Origin: Candidatus Bathyarchaeota archaeon
GTDB lineage: Archaea; Thermoproteota; Bathyarchaeia; Bathyarchaeales; Bathycorpusculaceae
DNA length: 64,000 nt
NCBI GenBank assembly: GCA_026014485.1
Contig: JAOZIE010000014.1
Coordinates: 157,012-221,011 of the forward strand
Direction: 5' to 3'
Below the pieces are notes generated by a model. The model searched no databases and was not told where the DNA came from. It saw only the letters and a list, made by a program, of their open reading frames with translations. The position numbers and the translations under genes were made by a program. Below, piece after piece: positions 52,833 to 63,400 of the stretch (positions are counted from its first letter, which is position 1; each line of letters starts with the position of its first letter).

Positions 52833-53804
52833 TTATGCTGTTTGTTCGACTTTTTGCTGCAGCTTTGCCCAGCGCTCGTCAGTCCAACGCTGAATCTCAT
52901 CCAGCATGTGTTTGTTCTGCGGTGCAAACAGGTGTCTGTATCTGCCTTGTCCTTTCAGATAGTCTGCGACTGGTTTCTTCTTTTGGGGTGCAAGTGCAAT
53001 TAGCTTGCTTGGTGTTGACAGCGTGTACTTGCCGTTGACTACCTCATAAACTGGGAACACACAGGACTCCACAGCCAGCTTCGAGTAGTTGATTGTTTTT
53101 GCGGGGTCAGTTCGCCAGCCTCTTGGGCAAGGAGCAAACAGATGCAGGAACGCTGGTCCTTCAACCTCTAAGCCTCTGCGTACCTTCTGCAGCAGGTCCT
53201 TCCAGTAGTAGGGCGAAGCAGACGCAACGTACTCCATACCGTGAGCAACCATGATGTCCGCAATGGGCTTCTTGTGCTGAAGCTTTCCCGGCATCACACT
53301 GCCCGCAGGAGTTGTCGTCGTCGCAGCACCCATGGGGGTTCCACCGCTACGTTGAATTCCAGTGTTCATGTACGCCTCGTTATCGTAGAGCACAAACAGG
53401 AAATCGTGACCCCGCTCTACCGCACCAGACAACGCCTGAAAACCGATATCAAAGGTTCCGCCGTCACCCGCAATGGCAATAACGTCAACATGTTCCTGCT
53501 TAAGCTTACCCTTCCTTTTTAGCACCTTCAAAGCAGCTTCAATGCCTGACGCGTTAGCAGCCGATGTCTCAAATGCCGTATGCAACCATGGAACAGCCCA
53601 CGAAGTGTACGGATAAATCGACGTAACGACCTCCATGCACCCAGTTGCCTCGGTTACAATGGTTGGTCCCCGAATAGCCTTCATGACCAAACGCAACGCA
53701 TGAGCAGGACCACAACCCGCGCAAGCACGGTGACCAGGCATTAAAATGTCAGGTTTTTCCGCGATGTCTTTTGCCGTAATTTTCCATTCTTGTGTTGTCG
53801 CCAT
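52833..53804 (-). CDS. porB: 2-oxoacid (pyruvate):ferredoxin oxidoreductase, beta subunit
   Basis: A 323-residue TPP-binding subunit. The [4Fe-4S] ligands appear in HRACAGCGPAHALR, EATGCMEV and FAPCPRGW; the TPP/Mg region is GDGGTFDIGFQALSGAVERG followed by YDNEAYMNTGIQ. The first Cys pair and SGGTPMG are typical of pyruvate and isovalerate enzymes. ATG 53804 is favoured because GGAGG lies 8 bases ahead; ATG 53819 overlaps the porA stop. It is the last gene of porCDAB and generates acetyl-CoA and reduced ferredoxin with its partners. Confidence 0.94.
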   Translation of the reverse strand: MATTQEWKITAKDIAEKPDILMPGHRACAGCGPAHALRLVMKAIRGPTIVTEATGCMEVVTSIYPYTSWAVPWLHTAFETSAANASGIEAALKVLKRKGKLKQEHVDVIAIAGDGGTFDIGFQALSGAVERGHDFLFVLYDNEAYMNTGIQRSGGTPMGAATTTTPAGSVMPGKLQHKKPIADIMVAHGMEYVASASPYYWKDLLQKVRRGLEVEGPAFLHLFAPCPRGWRTDPAKTINYSKLAVESCVFPVYEVVNGKYTLSTPSKLIALAPQKKKPVADYLKGQGRYRHLFAPQNKHMLDEIQRWTDERWAKLQQKVEQTA

Positions 53805-53818
53805 TTTCTTTTCCTCCA

Positions 53819-55051
53819 TTACTCCCTTAACCCCGTAAAGTTCACCAGCTTATGCACACGTTTACTGTGCGCTATCTGGCGTAGCTCGTTGAAGATTTTC
53901 TTGAACTCTTTAGGATTATAGTCTCTGCCGCCTAAACCGTAAATGTAGTCCACCACTAACGGGCGTTCCGCAAGGTCATAGAGCGCATGACGGACCTCAT
54001 GGAAAACTGCTCCGCCGTTGCCGCCAAAGCTCATGCTTTTATCCATAATGCCCACCGCATGCACCTTCCCCAAAGCGTTCTGAATCTCTTCTACAGGGAA
54101 GGGTCTGAACGTGCGCAGCTTTAGCAATCCCGCCTTCACGCCTTCCGCTCTGAGTTCATCCACCACGGTTTTCATCGTCCCCGCAGTTGACCCAACGCAG
54201 ACAACAGCGATTTCGGCGTCATCAAGCTGATACTTCTCTACAAGACCGTTGCCGTAGCTTCTGCCGCTTAGCTTAGCGTATTCGTCGTGAACTTGCCTAA
54301 TCAATGCCAGAGCGTTTTTCATGCCTTCTTCCTGTTGACGCTTAAACTCGAAGTAGTAGTTTTGTAATGCAATTGGCCCCATGGTCATTGGGTTGTCAGG
54401 GTCAAGCTTAAACGGCACAGATTTACCCTCATGAGTAAGCACGTTAATCAGCTTGCGTTCCCCGATGAACTCTTTTACGTCAGCGTCGGACAGTGCAGTT
54501 ACGTTCTCCAATGTGTGGCTCAATGTGAAGCCATCCAAGCCGACAAGCACTGGAAGCAAAACGCTTGTATGCTCAGCTATACGGAAAGCCTGAATCACCG
54601 AGTCATACGCTTCTTGTGCGTTCTCAACGTAAATCTGAACCCAGCCGCTGTCCCGTTCCGCCATAGTGTCAGAGTGGTCGCCGTGAATGTTCAACGGGGC
54701 AGACAACGCCCTGTTCGCTACCGCCATAACCACGGGAGTACGGCAGCCTGAAGCGACAAACAGCATTTCATGCATCAGAGCCAACCCTGCCGAAGCAGTC
54801 GCCGTGAACGCTCTGGCGCCAGTCGCTGAAGCCGATATAGAAGCCGCCATGGCGCTGTGTTCAGACTCGGTGCAGACAAACTCGGTTTCCACTTCGCCGT
54901 TGGCAACGTATTCACTGAACTTCTCCACCATGATGGTTTGAGGCGTAATCGGGTAAGCAGCCACAACATCAACATCAGACTGCTTCACAGCGTAAGCAAC
55001 GGCTTCGTCGCCGTTCAAAGCCAAAGTTTCTTGTTTAACATCGCTCTTCAT
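53819..55051 (-). CDS. porA: 2-oxoacid (pyruvate):ferredoxin oxidoreductase, alpha subunit
   Basis: A 410-residue alpha subunit holding the pyrimidine half of TPP and binding the substrate: VAAYPITPQTIMVEKFSEYV, CTESEHSAMAASISASATGA and LMHEMLFVASGCRTPVVM. The C-terminal domain is VGSTAGTMKTVVDELRAEGV. ATG 55051 has GAGG 9 bases upstream; ATG 55060 directly abuts it. It overlaps or abuts porD and porB. The substrate is probably pyruvate, though 2-oxoisovalerate cannot be excluded by sequence. Confidence 0.94.
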   Translation of the reverse strand: MKSDVKQETLALNGDEAVAYAVKQSDVDVVAAYPITPQTIMVEKFSEYVANGEVETEFVCTESEHSAMAASISASATGARAFTATASAGLALMHEMLFVASGCRTPVVMAVANRALSAPLNIHGDHSDTMAERDSGWVQIYVENAQEAYDSVIQAFRIAEHTSVLLPVLVGLDGFTLSHTLENVTALSDADVKEFIGERKLINVLTHEGKSVPFKLDPDNPMTMGPIALQNYYFEFKRQQEEGMKNALALIRQVHDEYAKLSGRSYGNGLVEKYQLDDAEIAVVCVGSTAGTMKTVVDELRAEGVKAGLLKLRTFRPFPVEEIQNALGKVHAVGIMDKSMSFGGNGGAVFHEVRHALYDLAERPLVVDYIYGLGGRDYNPKEFKKIFNELRQIAHSKRVHKLVNFTGLRE

Positions 55052-55052
55052 A

Positions 55053-55346
55053 TTACTCATCCTCTTTTTCAGGTAACTTCATAGTTATCGCCTTAGTGGG
55101 GCACTCGTTGGCGCAGATTCCGCAGCCCTTGCAAAAAGAGTAATCAAACTCAATCTTGCCCATTTCAGGACGCCAACGAACAGCGCCCTCTGGACAGTAA
55201 AGCACACACATAAGGCACGTAGTGCATTTTTCTAGGTCACGCACAGGCATGTAAGTTTTCCAGTCACCAGTCATGAAGCCGATGCTGGATTTCGGAGAAA
55301 CACCTGCAGGCGCAATTTCTTTCCATCCTTTATCTTTGCTGCTCAT
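55053..55346 (-). CDS. porD: 2-oxoacid:ferredoxin oxidoreductase, delta (ferredoxin) subunit
   Basis: A 97-residue protein with two [4Fe-4S] motifs: CTTCLMCVLYCP and CKGCGICANECP. It passes electrons from the catalytic subunits to ferredoxin. The start ATG overlaps the porC stop (ATGA) and follows GGAGG by 10 bases. Confidence 0.95.
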   Translation of the reverse strand: MSSKDKGWKEIAPAGVSPKSSIGFMTGDWKTYMPVRDLEKCTTCLMCVLYCPEGAVRWRPEMGKIEFDYSFCKGCGICANECPTKAITMKLPEKEDE

Positions 55347-55897
55347 TCTGATTTTGCCTCCTCATACGCTTGCTTGATAACTGCAAAGTTCTTCTCGGCA
55401 ATTTGCTGTTTGAATCGTCCATGCACGGTTTTCTCTATACTCTCCAAACCGACTATGTTGGTGGATTTAGCGACGACGCCCAGCAATGCAGTGTTGGTTA
55501 TGGGTGCCCCAAGATATTTTAGGGCGATTTCAGTGGCGGGAACCGTCCAAACTGTGCCCACGGTCACTTTGAGGCTTTTTCGGACTTCAGCAGGTTCCTC
55601 CGCTGAGTTAATTATAATTATGTCGTCTTCGCGGTTAATCCCCGAAGTCACGGGCACAGTCTTCAACAGTGTGCTGTCCAAAACAATCACAACATCTGGG
55701 TCATAGACCGCGCAGTGAAGCCTGATTGGTTCCGTGCTTATGCGGGTGAAAGCTGTTACAGGTGCACCCATCCTTTCTGGACCAAACTCTGGAAAAGACT
55801 GGATGTACTTGCCTTCGGATAATGCGGTTCGAGCTAGGAGTTCGCTGGCGGTCCATGCGCCTTGTCCTCCTCTGCCGTGCCATCTGAATTCTAACAT
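55343..55897 (-). CDS. porC: 2-oxoacid:ferredoxin oxidoreductase, gamma subunit
   Basis: A 184-residue gamma subunit. It begins with the family hallmark FRWHGRGGQGAWTASELLA and has FPEFGPERMGAPV and the C-terminal helical end AEKNFAVIKQAYEEAK. ATG 55897 is preferred to TTG 55906. It is the first gene of the minus-strand operon porC-porD-porA-porB; a TATA-like ATGTATATG lies near 55960. A radical SAM gene lies divergently upstream. Confidence 0.94.
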   Translation of the reverse strand: MLEFRWHGRGGQGAWTASELLARTALSEGKYIQSFPEFGPERMGAPVTAFTRISTEPIRLHCAVYDPDVVIVLDSTLLKTVPVTSGINREDDIIIINSAEEPAEVRKSLKVTVGTVWTVPATEIALKYLGAPITNTALLGVVAKSTNIVGLESIEKTVHGRFKQQIAEKNFAVIKQAYEEAKSE

Positions 55898-56182
55898 TTT
55901 TTTCAAGGTTTACCCTTTGCTCCCGATGGTTTTTCTTCTAATATCAAAATCCCTTCATATACATTGTTGTGGAAAGCGCAGCTTTTGCCCTCACTAATGG
56001 CAACCTGCCCGCTTTCTAAGGGATATGTTGACGTTTACTTTCATGTAGGAAGCCTCTCGGTGCATATAAGTTTTACACACTCCCTTCGGGCAGACGCAAC
56101 AATTCTCCTTCAGACATGTATAACAGTAAAGTTATATTAGAGCGTAGTTTCCAAATAGAAAAAGGGTCGGGGGATAAAACCT

Positions 56183-57682
56183 GTGGTGAAAATACTTTTA
56201 ACCAGCGACCGAACCTTGATGAGCAACTACCACAACAACGAATTTTTGGGCTTCGGAACATGTGCACCACCAAATTTCTTACCTGAAAGACTCTACAGCT
56301 ACCTATTTTTCCCCAGCATAAAAACAAAAAAAGGCCTACCACAAGCTGCTCCATACGGCTTAAGAAAAGCTGAAGCGCAACTGCTAAAAGAAGGATTCGA
56401 TGTTGTAACCGTTAGTCCCGAGCACCTGCACCGATTCATAGGTGACGCAAAAGTTCTGGGAATACACGTTATGGACCCATTCGGTTTAGGTCCCGCTTCC
56501 ACGACTTTAGCCTTTCTTTTCAAGAAGGAGCCTTATCTGGCAAAACACTTCAAGGATTTGCTTAGACGCCCCGAAATTTTAGAAGCTAAAAAACGAGGCT
56601 TAAAAATAATTGTTGGTGGACCAGGGGTATGGCAGTTTCAATACCGTTCAGACTTTGCTGCGGCGAACGGTATAGACTGCATAGTCGAGGGTGAAGCGGA
56701 GAAGACTTTGGGAAGCGTTTTCAGTGCAGCATTAAACGATGAACCCTTGTCTCCACACCATGAGATTTCGGTTGTAAATGCACCTCACCTTGGAGAGATT
56801 CCTGACATCGTTTTTCCGTCTGTAAATGGTTTGGTAGAAATCGGCAGGGGCTGCTGTCGCGGATGTGAGTTCTGCAACGTGACGCTGCGTCCGCTGCGGT
56901 GGTACCCCCTTGAGAAAATTATGCGCGAAATCGACGTGAACCTCAATGCTGACAAGAACGCGGGGTGCTGCCTCCACGGGGAAGACGTCATGCTCTACGG
57001 AAGCAACAACGTCACGCCAAACGAGGAGAAGCTTCTTGAACTACACGAGGCGGTCATGAAGAAAACAGACAACATCGCGTGGAGTCACTGTTCATTGGCG
57101 GCAGTAGCATCTAAGCCCCAGCTGTTTGCACAAATAAGCGAAATTATCAGGGCAAAGCAGACCTGGTGGGGGGCAGAAATCGGCATCGAAACGGGTTCAG
57201 CTGAGCTAGCAAAGAAAATTATGCCTGCAAAGGCGCTTCCGTTCAAAGCTGAAGAATGGCCCGAGGTGGTGAAGCAGGGCATGGGAATTATGCATGATAA
57301 CCTGCTGGTGCCCGCGGGCACACTAATCGTGGGGCTTCCCGAAGAGCGTGAAGAAGACCTGTTACGAACAATGGATATGATGGATGACCTAAAAGACTGC
57401 CGCAGCCTAATTGTACCCCTGTTTTTTGTCCCGCTGGGCAAGCTAAAGAACCTAGACTGGTTCAAAGACGCTGAGCTTACTGACCTGCATCGGCGGCTGC
57501 TTATCCAATGCGGGGAACACGATTTCAAATGGATGGGCAACCTCATGGACATGGCGTTTAAGGGAAAATGGTACAGCCCAGCATTGAAGGGCGGCTTCAA
57601 AATGTTCGCCTACATAGCCAAACGCAAAGCCAGACAGAAAGAGCAAGACGTACTTTCCCAAGGATTGGAGACCTACGCTTAG
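56183..57682 (+). CDS. Cobalamin-type radical SAM protein, paralogue
   Basis: A 499-residue protein related along most of its length to that at 17375. The N-terminal part is a B12-domain-like region (VLGIHVMDPFGLGPAS, KIIVGGPGVWQFQYR) with a missing DxHxxG motif; the radical SAM Cys are CCRGCEFC, followed by GEDVMLYG, GIETGSAELAKKI and LIVGLPEEREEDL. GTG at 56183 (or 56186) is the start, with GGGGGA in front. It is divergent from porC. The motifs PLFFVPLGKL and AAPYGLRKAEA are common to both paralogues. Reaction unknown; a role in a modification of lipids or cofactors is possible. Confidence 0.82.
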   Translation: MVKILLTSDRTLMSNYHNNEFLGFGTCAPPNFLPERLYSYLFFPSIKTKKGLPQAAPYGLRKAEAQLLKEGFDVVTVSPEHLHRFIGDAKVLGIHVMDPFGLGPASTTLAFLFKKEPYLAKHFKDLLRRPEILEAKKRGLKIIVGGPGVWQFQYRSDFAAANGIDCIVEGEAEKTLGSVFSAALNDEPLSPHHEISVVNAPHLGEIPDIVFPSVNGLVEIGRGCCRGCEFCNVTLRPLRWYPLEKIMREIDVNLNADKNAGCCLHGEDVMLYGSNNVTPNEEKLLELHEAVMKKTDNIAWSHCSLAAVASKPQLFAQISEIIRAKQTWWGAEIGIETGSAELAKKIMPAKALPFKAEEWPEVVKQGMGIMHDNLLVPAGTLIVGLPEEREEDLLRTMDMMDDLKDCRSLIVPLFFVPLGKLKNLDWFKDAELTDLHRRLLIQCGEHDFKWMGNLMDMAFKGKWYSPALKGGFKMFAYIAKRKARQKEQDVLSQGLETYA

Positions 57683-57810
57683 ATAGAGGGTTCCGCGGAA
57701 GGCATGGCCTCTTTATGTGCCTACCTTCTACGGTTATTATCTTCACAAGACGCTGTCTTCGGAGACACCCGTTGGTCATGCAACTGGGGATTAATGAGGC
57801 GGAACAACAA

Positions 57811-58998
57811 ATGAAATCAACGAAATACAAAACAATTTTGTTCTTTGTAATTGCTATGTTCTTCATATCTTTGACGTTGCAGACATCAAACGGTGAAACC
57901 GCACAGTCTACTGTAATAGAAAGCTTTCCATTATTTTTAAACGACGTTTTGGGTATAGAAACATCAAACTATGAGTTGACAAGTCAGAGTTATGGGTATC
58001 GCTACCCGTCTATGTATGGCGGTCTTGTTAAGGAAGAAAGTGCTTGCTTTAGTTGGAATTCCAGCGAAGGTGACTATATCGATGCAATGTCCGTTTTTCA
58101 AAATGGATTCATAAGAGGAATAATAATTCGGCTGTATGGTCCAGTAGCGTATGCTCAGCAGTACTTTGATAATAGCCTTGAAAAGATGGGGGATATACTC
58201 TTGAGATACGAAGCTTTTGCTAAAAGCAACGGAATACCCTCAGATTCTGCGGCATCCGCCCTTAGAATGCTTAGCGATGATACCCTTAGGGGTTCAAATA
58301 CTACGCAAGGCAATGTTAAGATGCAATTTACCTCCTCAATTCAAACCCCAGACAAGAAGCTGTCGTGGGTCTACACCTCCAATGGGGTTGATGCAGTCGA
58401 GAAATGTTTGAGCATAGAGTTTGACGATATAGATGGTGGGGTTGCAGTTATTTTTGCGGACACTTGGGGGCTTTGGTCGGTTTCTGATGGTGGGCTTTCT
58501 GAGGCTGAAGCTACACGTATCGCTTGGGCTGCTGCTAAAAACTGTAGTTTAAACATTATCAAAGAAGATGACTCGGTGACTGTTCTCAAACCAGAATGGA
58601 CTACTGAGACCCCCTTTACAGAAGTAGGGGTTGTTATGGCGCCGGGGCAATGCTACAACGATAGTATGCTGAATGCTCATAATCTGTGGAGTATGGGTAA
58701 TGCTTCTCGGGACGGTTTGACGCTTTATCCTCTTTGGAAATTTGTGTTCTATTTTGATAAGCCACAGGCGATTGGAAACCTTCACGGAATTCAGGTTGGC
58801 GTTTGGGGCGATACTGCGGAAATCGCTTATTGTAGTGGTGTGGGCATATACGGTGAAGTTGAGGAAACCTCAACAAGCCCACCCTCAACTGTTCCTCCGA
58901 CAGCCTTACCTTCCATCCCTGAACTCCCCGCTTGGGTCATCCTGCCTTCTGTGGTCGTGACAGCCTTTATTTTGGTTCTGACAAAACGAAGACACTGA
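57811..58998 (+). CDS. Secreted surface protein with PELPAW-type anchor
   Basis: A 395-residue protein: signal peptide (TILFFVIAMFFISLTLQTSNG), a sequon-poor outside domain of about 315 residues (LSWVYTSNGVDAVEK, LSEAEATRIAWAAAKNC), a short stalk (STSPPSTVPPTALPS) and the anchor IPELPAWVILPSVVVTAFIL with KRRH. It resembles the protein at 49896 in order and repeated elements but uses another anchor type. The ATG at 57811 has GAGGCGG 8-9 bases upstream. Upstream frames to 57568 run through the 3' end of the radical SAM gene and are not used. Function unknown. Confidence 0.8.
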   Translation: MKSTKYKTILFFVIAMFFISLTLQTSNGETAQSTVIESFPLFLNDVLGIETSNYELTSQSYGYRYPSMYGGLVKEESACFSWNSSEGDYIDAMSVFQNGFIRGIIIRLYGPVAYAQQYFDNSLEKMGDILLRYEAFAKSNGIPSDSAASALRMLSDDTLRGSNTTQGNVKMQFTSSIQTPDKKLSWVYTSNGVDAVEKCLSIEFDDIDGGVAVIFADTWGLWSVSDGGLSEAEATRIAWAAAKNCSLNIIKEDDSVTVLKPEWTTETPFTEVGVVMAPGQCYNDSMLNAHNLWSMGNASRDGLTLYPLWKFVFYFDKPQAIGNLHGIQVGVWGDTAEIAYCSGVGIYGEVEETSTSPPSTVPPTALPSIPELPAWVILPSVVVTAFILVLTKRRH

Positions 58999-59103
58999 AC
59001 GCCCAAGCTTCATGCGCAATATCCGTACAAACAACCTTTTCGTTGGAAACCCCTATACTTAAATAGTCTTTTTTGGACTGAAAGTGGGGTAGCGTACTGT
59101 TGT

Positions 59104-59180
59104 GCCGTCGTGGCTCAGCCCGGTAGAGCGGCTGGCTGTTAACCAGTCGGTCAAAGGTCCGAATCCTTTCGACGGCGCCA
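59104..59180 (+). tRNA. tRNA-Asn (GTT)
   Basis: Acceptor strands GCCGTCG and CGACGGC pair fully, with discriminator G and an encoded CCA (59178-59180). The anticodon loop CTGTTAA gives GTT, reading asparagine codons. The T arm is AAAGGTCCGAATCCTTT. A TATA box ATACTTAAATA near 59053-59063 precedes it. No intron. Confidence 0.96.
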
Positions 59181-59385
59181 TTTTCCCCTTACTCTCAATC
59201 AGAGCCTACTTTTGGGTTTAAATCAGTGACTAGTTATCCCCGACGAATGGGCATCGATGGGGCTCAAATCACCGACGATAGCTCCTCTAAGCTTTTGTCA
59301 CCCTTGAAGGTAGTAGTAGCCTGAAGCTGAAGTAATGCTCTAAGGCTGGAGCAAAGGTGTTGTTCGTGGAAAGCAGAATAGCGAC

Positions 59386-60285
59386 TTAGGCGGTTATCTC
59401 TTGGCGGCATATGGTCTTTGTTTTGTGTTGCTTTTTTCGGTGGCTGAAGCTGGTCTGGTCGGGTGGCTCTTTTTGAACACTCTTTTCTATATAAGGTTGG
59501 CTTGTTTGCCACATTTTTTGGAAATAGACCTTCGTGACTTCTACAAGGCAGGAATTGTCTGTTACTATAGTTGGTGAGTTTTTAAGTTCGGCGTCTGCTT
59601 CTGTGCAAATCAACGCGTGTCTTTCGTCATATAGCACGGTTATTGCTGAAGGCGCAAAAGGAATGGTTCTGTATTCAATAAGCTTTTGAGTTTTAATTGA
59701 GCTGATGATGTCGTTTATAGAACTGCCATTCACTGGTCTTTGGACGACAACTCGAATTTTTGCTCCTCTATTTTGTGCGTTCACCAGTGCATTGGAGAGT
59801 ATAGGTATTTTTGAGAACCATTTCCATGAAGTAACCAGATCTACACTACATTTGGTGTTTTCAACCAATCTTTGAATGCAACCAACAATTGCTTCTTTGT
59901 CAGATACTAAAACAATCTTCGAATCTTTTTTTCCTGAAACACTTTGCTTTTGACCAAGGTCACGCAGTAAGCTAGATACCTCTACGCGCAAATTTTGGTA
60001 CTCCTTCAGCTTTCTTTTCAACAGAAAAGACCTAGCGTCACTAAGAGGTATTGCTTCAAAGGTTGTCGGCGCTGTCATAACCTTGGTGATTATGCCTATT
60101 TCCTGAAGAGCCTCTAGTGCCTCGTATACTTTTGGTCGAGGTACCCCTGACTCTCTGGCGATGTCTTTTGCAGTAGCAGTTACCAGTTGAACAAGCATCA
60201 GAAAGACTTTCCCCTGATATTGGGTGAGTCCCAGCCGTGTCAAGATTTGGATTCTGTTCTCTGTTTGAGAGGACATATCCCCCAT
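59386..60285 (-). CDS. TrmB-like transcriptional regulator
   Basis: About 299 residues: winged helix (LTRLGLTQYQGKVFLMLVQL, KDIARESGVPRPKVYEAL), coiled coil (FLLKRKLKEYQNLRVEVSS) and a PLD-like effector part (IVGCIQRLVENTKCSVDLVT, RGAKIRVVVQRPVNG). It has three possible starts, GTG 60294, ATG 60285 and ATG 60276; the winged helix begins after the last, so the choice is not decisive. It is divergent from the giant propeller protein at 60488, and the 22-bp repeats between them are likely operators; one overlaps the region where its own promoter should be. Confidence 0.87.
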   Translation of the reverse strand: MGDMSSQTENRIQILTRLGLTQYQGKVFLMLVQLVTATAKDIARESGVPRPKVYEALEALQEIGIITKVMTAPTTFEAIPLSDARSFLLKRKLKEYQNLRVEVSSLLRDLGQKQSVSGKKDSKIVLVSDKEAIVGCIQRLVENTKCSVDLVTSWKWFSKIPILSNALVNAQNRGAKIRVVVQRPVNGSSINDIISSIKTQKLIEYRTIPFAPSAITVLYDERHALICTEADAELKNSPTIVTDNSCLVEVTKVYFQKMWQTSQPYIEKSVQKEPPDQTSFSHRKKQHKTKTICRQEITA

Positions 60286-60318
60286 AACCCCCACACATCA
60301 CGTTATCACTGCTTTGTA

Positions 60319-60340
60319 CACATAAGCTTTGCGATATGTC
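60319..60340 (+). repeat. 22-bp direct repeat 1, operator candidate
   Basis: Identical to the copy at 60390-60411. Each contains the perfect dyad ACATA-N10-TATGT. This copy is near the divergent TrmB gene, where a TATA-like element on the minus strand would lie, so it could mediate autoregulation. Confidence 0.7.
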
Positions 60341-60389
60341 CTCCCTTTCAGTAGTAATAGGCGCCCTATTCCTCGCCATTCCTACTAAT

Positions 60390-60411
60390 CACATAAGCTT
60401 TGCGATATGTC
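60390..60411 (+). repeat. 22-bp direct repeat 2, operator candidate
   Basis: Second identical copy, 71 bases from the first (start to start). It lies immediately upstream of the TATA box CTTAAATATT (60435-60444) of the propeller gene, a position typical of archaeal activator sites. The bases after both copies are also partly alike (GTAGTAATAG and GTAGTGACAA). Confidence 0.7.
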
Positions 60412-60487
60412 ATTACCCTCGGTAGTGACAACATCTTAAATATTAACAGATCAAATGCAGTTCCACCAATTTAAAAGGAGAAAAAAT

Positions 60488-63400
60488 ATGGAAAAATCAA
60501 AACATAAACTATTCAGAGCAACAGGTGCACTCTTAATCGTGCTATTACTTTCCTTTATTCCAACGATATTTCTAGATTCGGAAACAGCACCGGCTATTGT
60601 TAATGCAGCTGACTATGGGGACATAATGCAATACGACTGGCCTCAGGGCGGATATGACGAGGGAAACTCCGGATTTAATCCTGGACCCGCACCTGACAGA
60701 CCTAACATACTATGGAGCGCTGAAGTGTCTGGTTCGGGCATGGTAAGCGTCTTCAACGGCAAAGCCTACATGATTCAGGGTATACAAATTAGCGGTACAG
60801 CGGGCGCAAGCGTTGTCGCATTTGATGCTTTAACCGGCCAGAAAGTCTGGACTGCCAATGTTTCAAAGCCCTTCAGAGGCGTGAGCGGTGTGCAAAAACT
60901 AAACGATGATTATCTGCTGGGGTACGATAACGGCTTTTTGGCTGCTATAAAAACTGATGATGGCACAACAGCTTGGGAAATGGACATTCCTAACGGAAGT
61001 GGAATTCCTGGAAGCGGCTCATACTTTGCTGGACACTATTCAGACAGCCTGAAAATATTCGCTTGTGCATCCTGGGATCCAGTTACGAACGAAGCCAAGT
61101 TTTTGGGTTTTGACCTATCAGACCCTTCGACAGTACCTACGATAGCTTGGACATACCTAACCGATTCTCCCGCTGAAATGCTTTGTTCAGGCGACGGCAA
61201 ATTCTATCTAGGAACTACAGAGGCAACAGTGGTTGCCATAAACGGTGAAAATGGAGAACGTATGTGGGAGACATCTTCAAAGGGTGGACTAGTGCAGCAA
61301 TCAGCTATCTATCAAGATGGTAACCTCTATACTTCAGCGGTAACTTGGCAAATGACTTGCATTGATACTGCTACAGGCGAAATCAAATGGCAGGCTGAAA
61401 AAGGCGCACGAGCGTTTTCGGCTTACAGAGGCGCGGCAGGCTTGGGCATGGTATTTGACGCCACGGTTGAGCTTGACCCCCATGGCACTATAAGAGCTTG
61501 GGACGTGGAAACAGGCGAAGAATTATGGCGACAACCAGCATACTTCAACATTCACTATGCAACAATGGCTGTAGCGGATGGCAAATTATACTCTTCAACA
61601 TGTGATCAGCCAGCCAGCGGACAGACAGGTGGACTGCAAATGCCTGGATACGAAACTGCATGCTTTGACGCATACACTGGTACGCAACTTTGGAAGCTTC
61701 AAGGAATAAACTTTGCTCATATCTCAATTGCTTACGGAAACGTCTATGGTTTCTATGGTAATCGTTTATACTGTATCGGAGGCGAACCGGCAGACTGGAC
61801 GAATGGACTTCAAGGAACTGTTGAAAATGGGCGAGTGGCTGTTGGTCAGTCAGGTCCATCTGATATTTCCACGCCACGGTGGACTTTCACAACTGGCGGT
61901 GACGTTAGCAGTTCTCCAGCAGTTGTAGATGGCAAGGTGTACGTTGGGTCTCATGACAAAAACTGGTACTGCCTAGATGCATATACTGGCGAAAAAATCT
62001 GGACCTTTACTGCTGAGCACTTCGTGCGCTCTTCTGCTGCTATATCTGGCGGTAGGGTTTTCACGGGTGCTGACGACGGCTACTTCTACTGCTTGGACGC
62101 AGATACAGGTACACAAATATGGAAAACCTCTGCAGGCGGACACTTCCCGAACACGTTTACGGCAATTGAATATCAATCTCGTTCCTCACCAATCGTTGTA
62201 GGCAATAAGGTCTACGTTGGTTCCTTGGACGGCAAAGTTTACTGCCTTGACACTGCAGAAGGAAACGTACTAGCTACATATGACACTGGAAGCCCCATAT
62301 TTGGTTCTCCTGCATATGCTGATGGTACGGTGTACATAGCATCCACCGACTTCTTCCTATACGCTTTAAACGCAAATGACCTAACTCTGAAATGGAAGAG
62401 CATATCATTGACCATGGACGTCGCTGTTCCTGACCGCTCTAAGTTCACTACCGATGGCACTCCTGTCATAGGCGGTGGTCTAGTTTACATGGGCGCAGGA
62501 GTCTACAGCGGCACTGCAAAGCCCGGCGTAGATTACGCTGCAGCTGGACACAGCTTACCTTCAGGAGGCTGGGGCGGTACAATGAGAATGATGGCATTTG
62601 ATGCGCGCACTGGCGAAAGCGTCTGGAATGTGACACGCGCTGGAAACACGCCGCTTCACGTCCCCGTGTACTGGCAGGGAAGCTTGTATGAGCCTGAATT
62701 CTTCTACATAGTACGCGCGGATGCGACCAACCCCAACTCTGGAGACGTAGAGCTGGGTGACTTCGGACGAGGCGACCCTCGGCTGGCTGGAAATCGTACA
62801 TGGGCACAATGGCTAGGCTACCAAATATCTTCTTCAGCGGCATACGCAGATGACCCAACTGGACCAAAAGTCTACATCGGCTCTGACATTGGAAGTCTTT
62901 ACGCCTTGGACGCCAATACTGGCGAAACGCTTTCAGTATTCACAGCTGGCGCAAACATACCCTCATCCCCAACTGTATGGGATGGCAAACTGTACGCTTG
63001 TGCGGTCAATGGTAATGTCTACTGTTTCGACGACTCGCCAACGGTTGACTTCAGCATCAACGCCGCTTCCAGCAAGGGAGACGCGATGTGGGCATCAGAA
63101 ACCGTTACTATAGGTGGACGACTAGTAAGCAAACCACAAGAGCTAGTTTGGACTGACGACTCAGTTTACGTTGCTACTCCTAGCAATATGAACCCTGGAC
63201 TACCCGACGCTGACGTTATTGTCTCTTTCACGAAGCCAGACGGAACATCGTTAAACTTGACCGCTACCACTGACAAGGCTGGCTACTTCTCAGTTTCCTA
63301 CACTCCGACAGATGTTGGAGCTTGGGGCTGGGTAGCCTACTATGAAGGCAAATGCACAACAGGTCTCACCTACAACGAAGCTTACAGTGAATATGCAGGT

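Noticed and set aside
52456..52927. Frames of 69-116 codons between the Kelch and porB genes
   Set aside because: No ribosome binding site, low-complexity translations and overlap with a hairpin; regarded as non-coding.
59386..60294. Possible phospholipase D (HKD) enzyme
   Set aside because: The C-terminal part resembles a PLD fold, but no HxKxxxxD motif is visible and the winged helix shows TrmB-type regulator.
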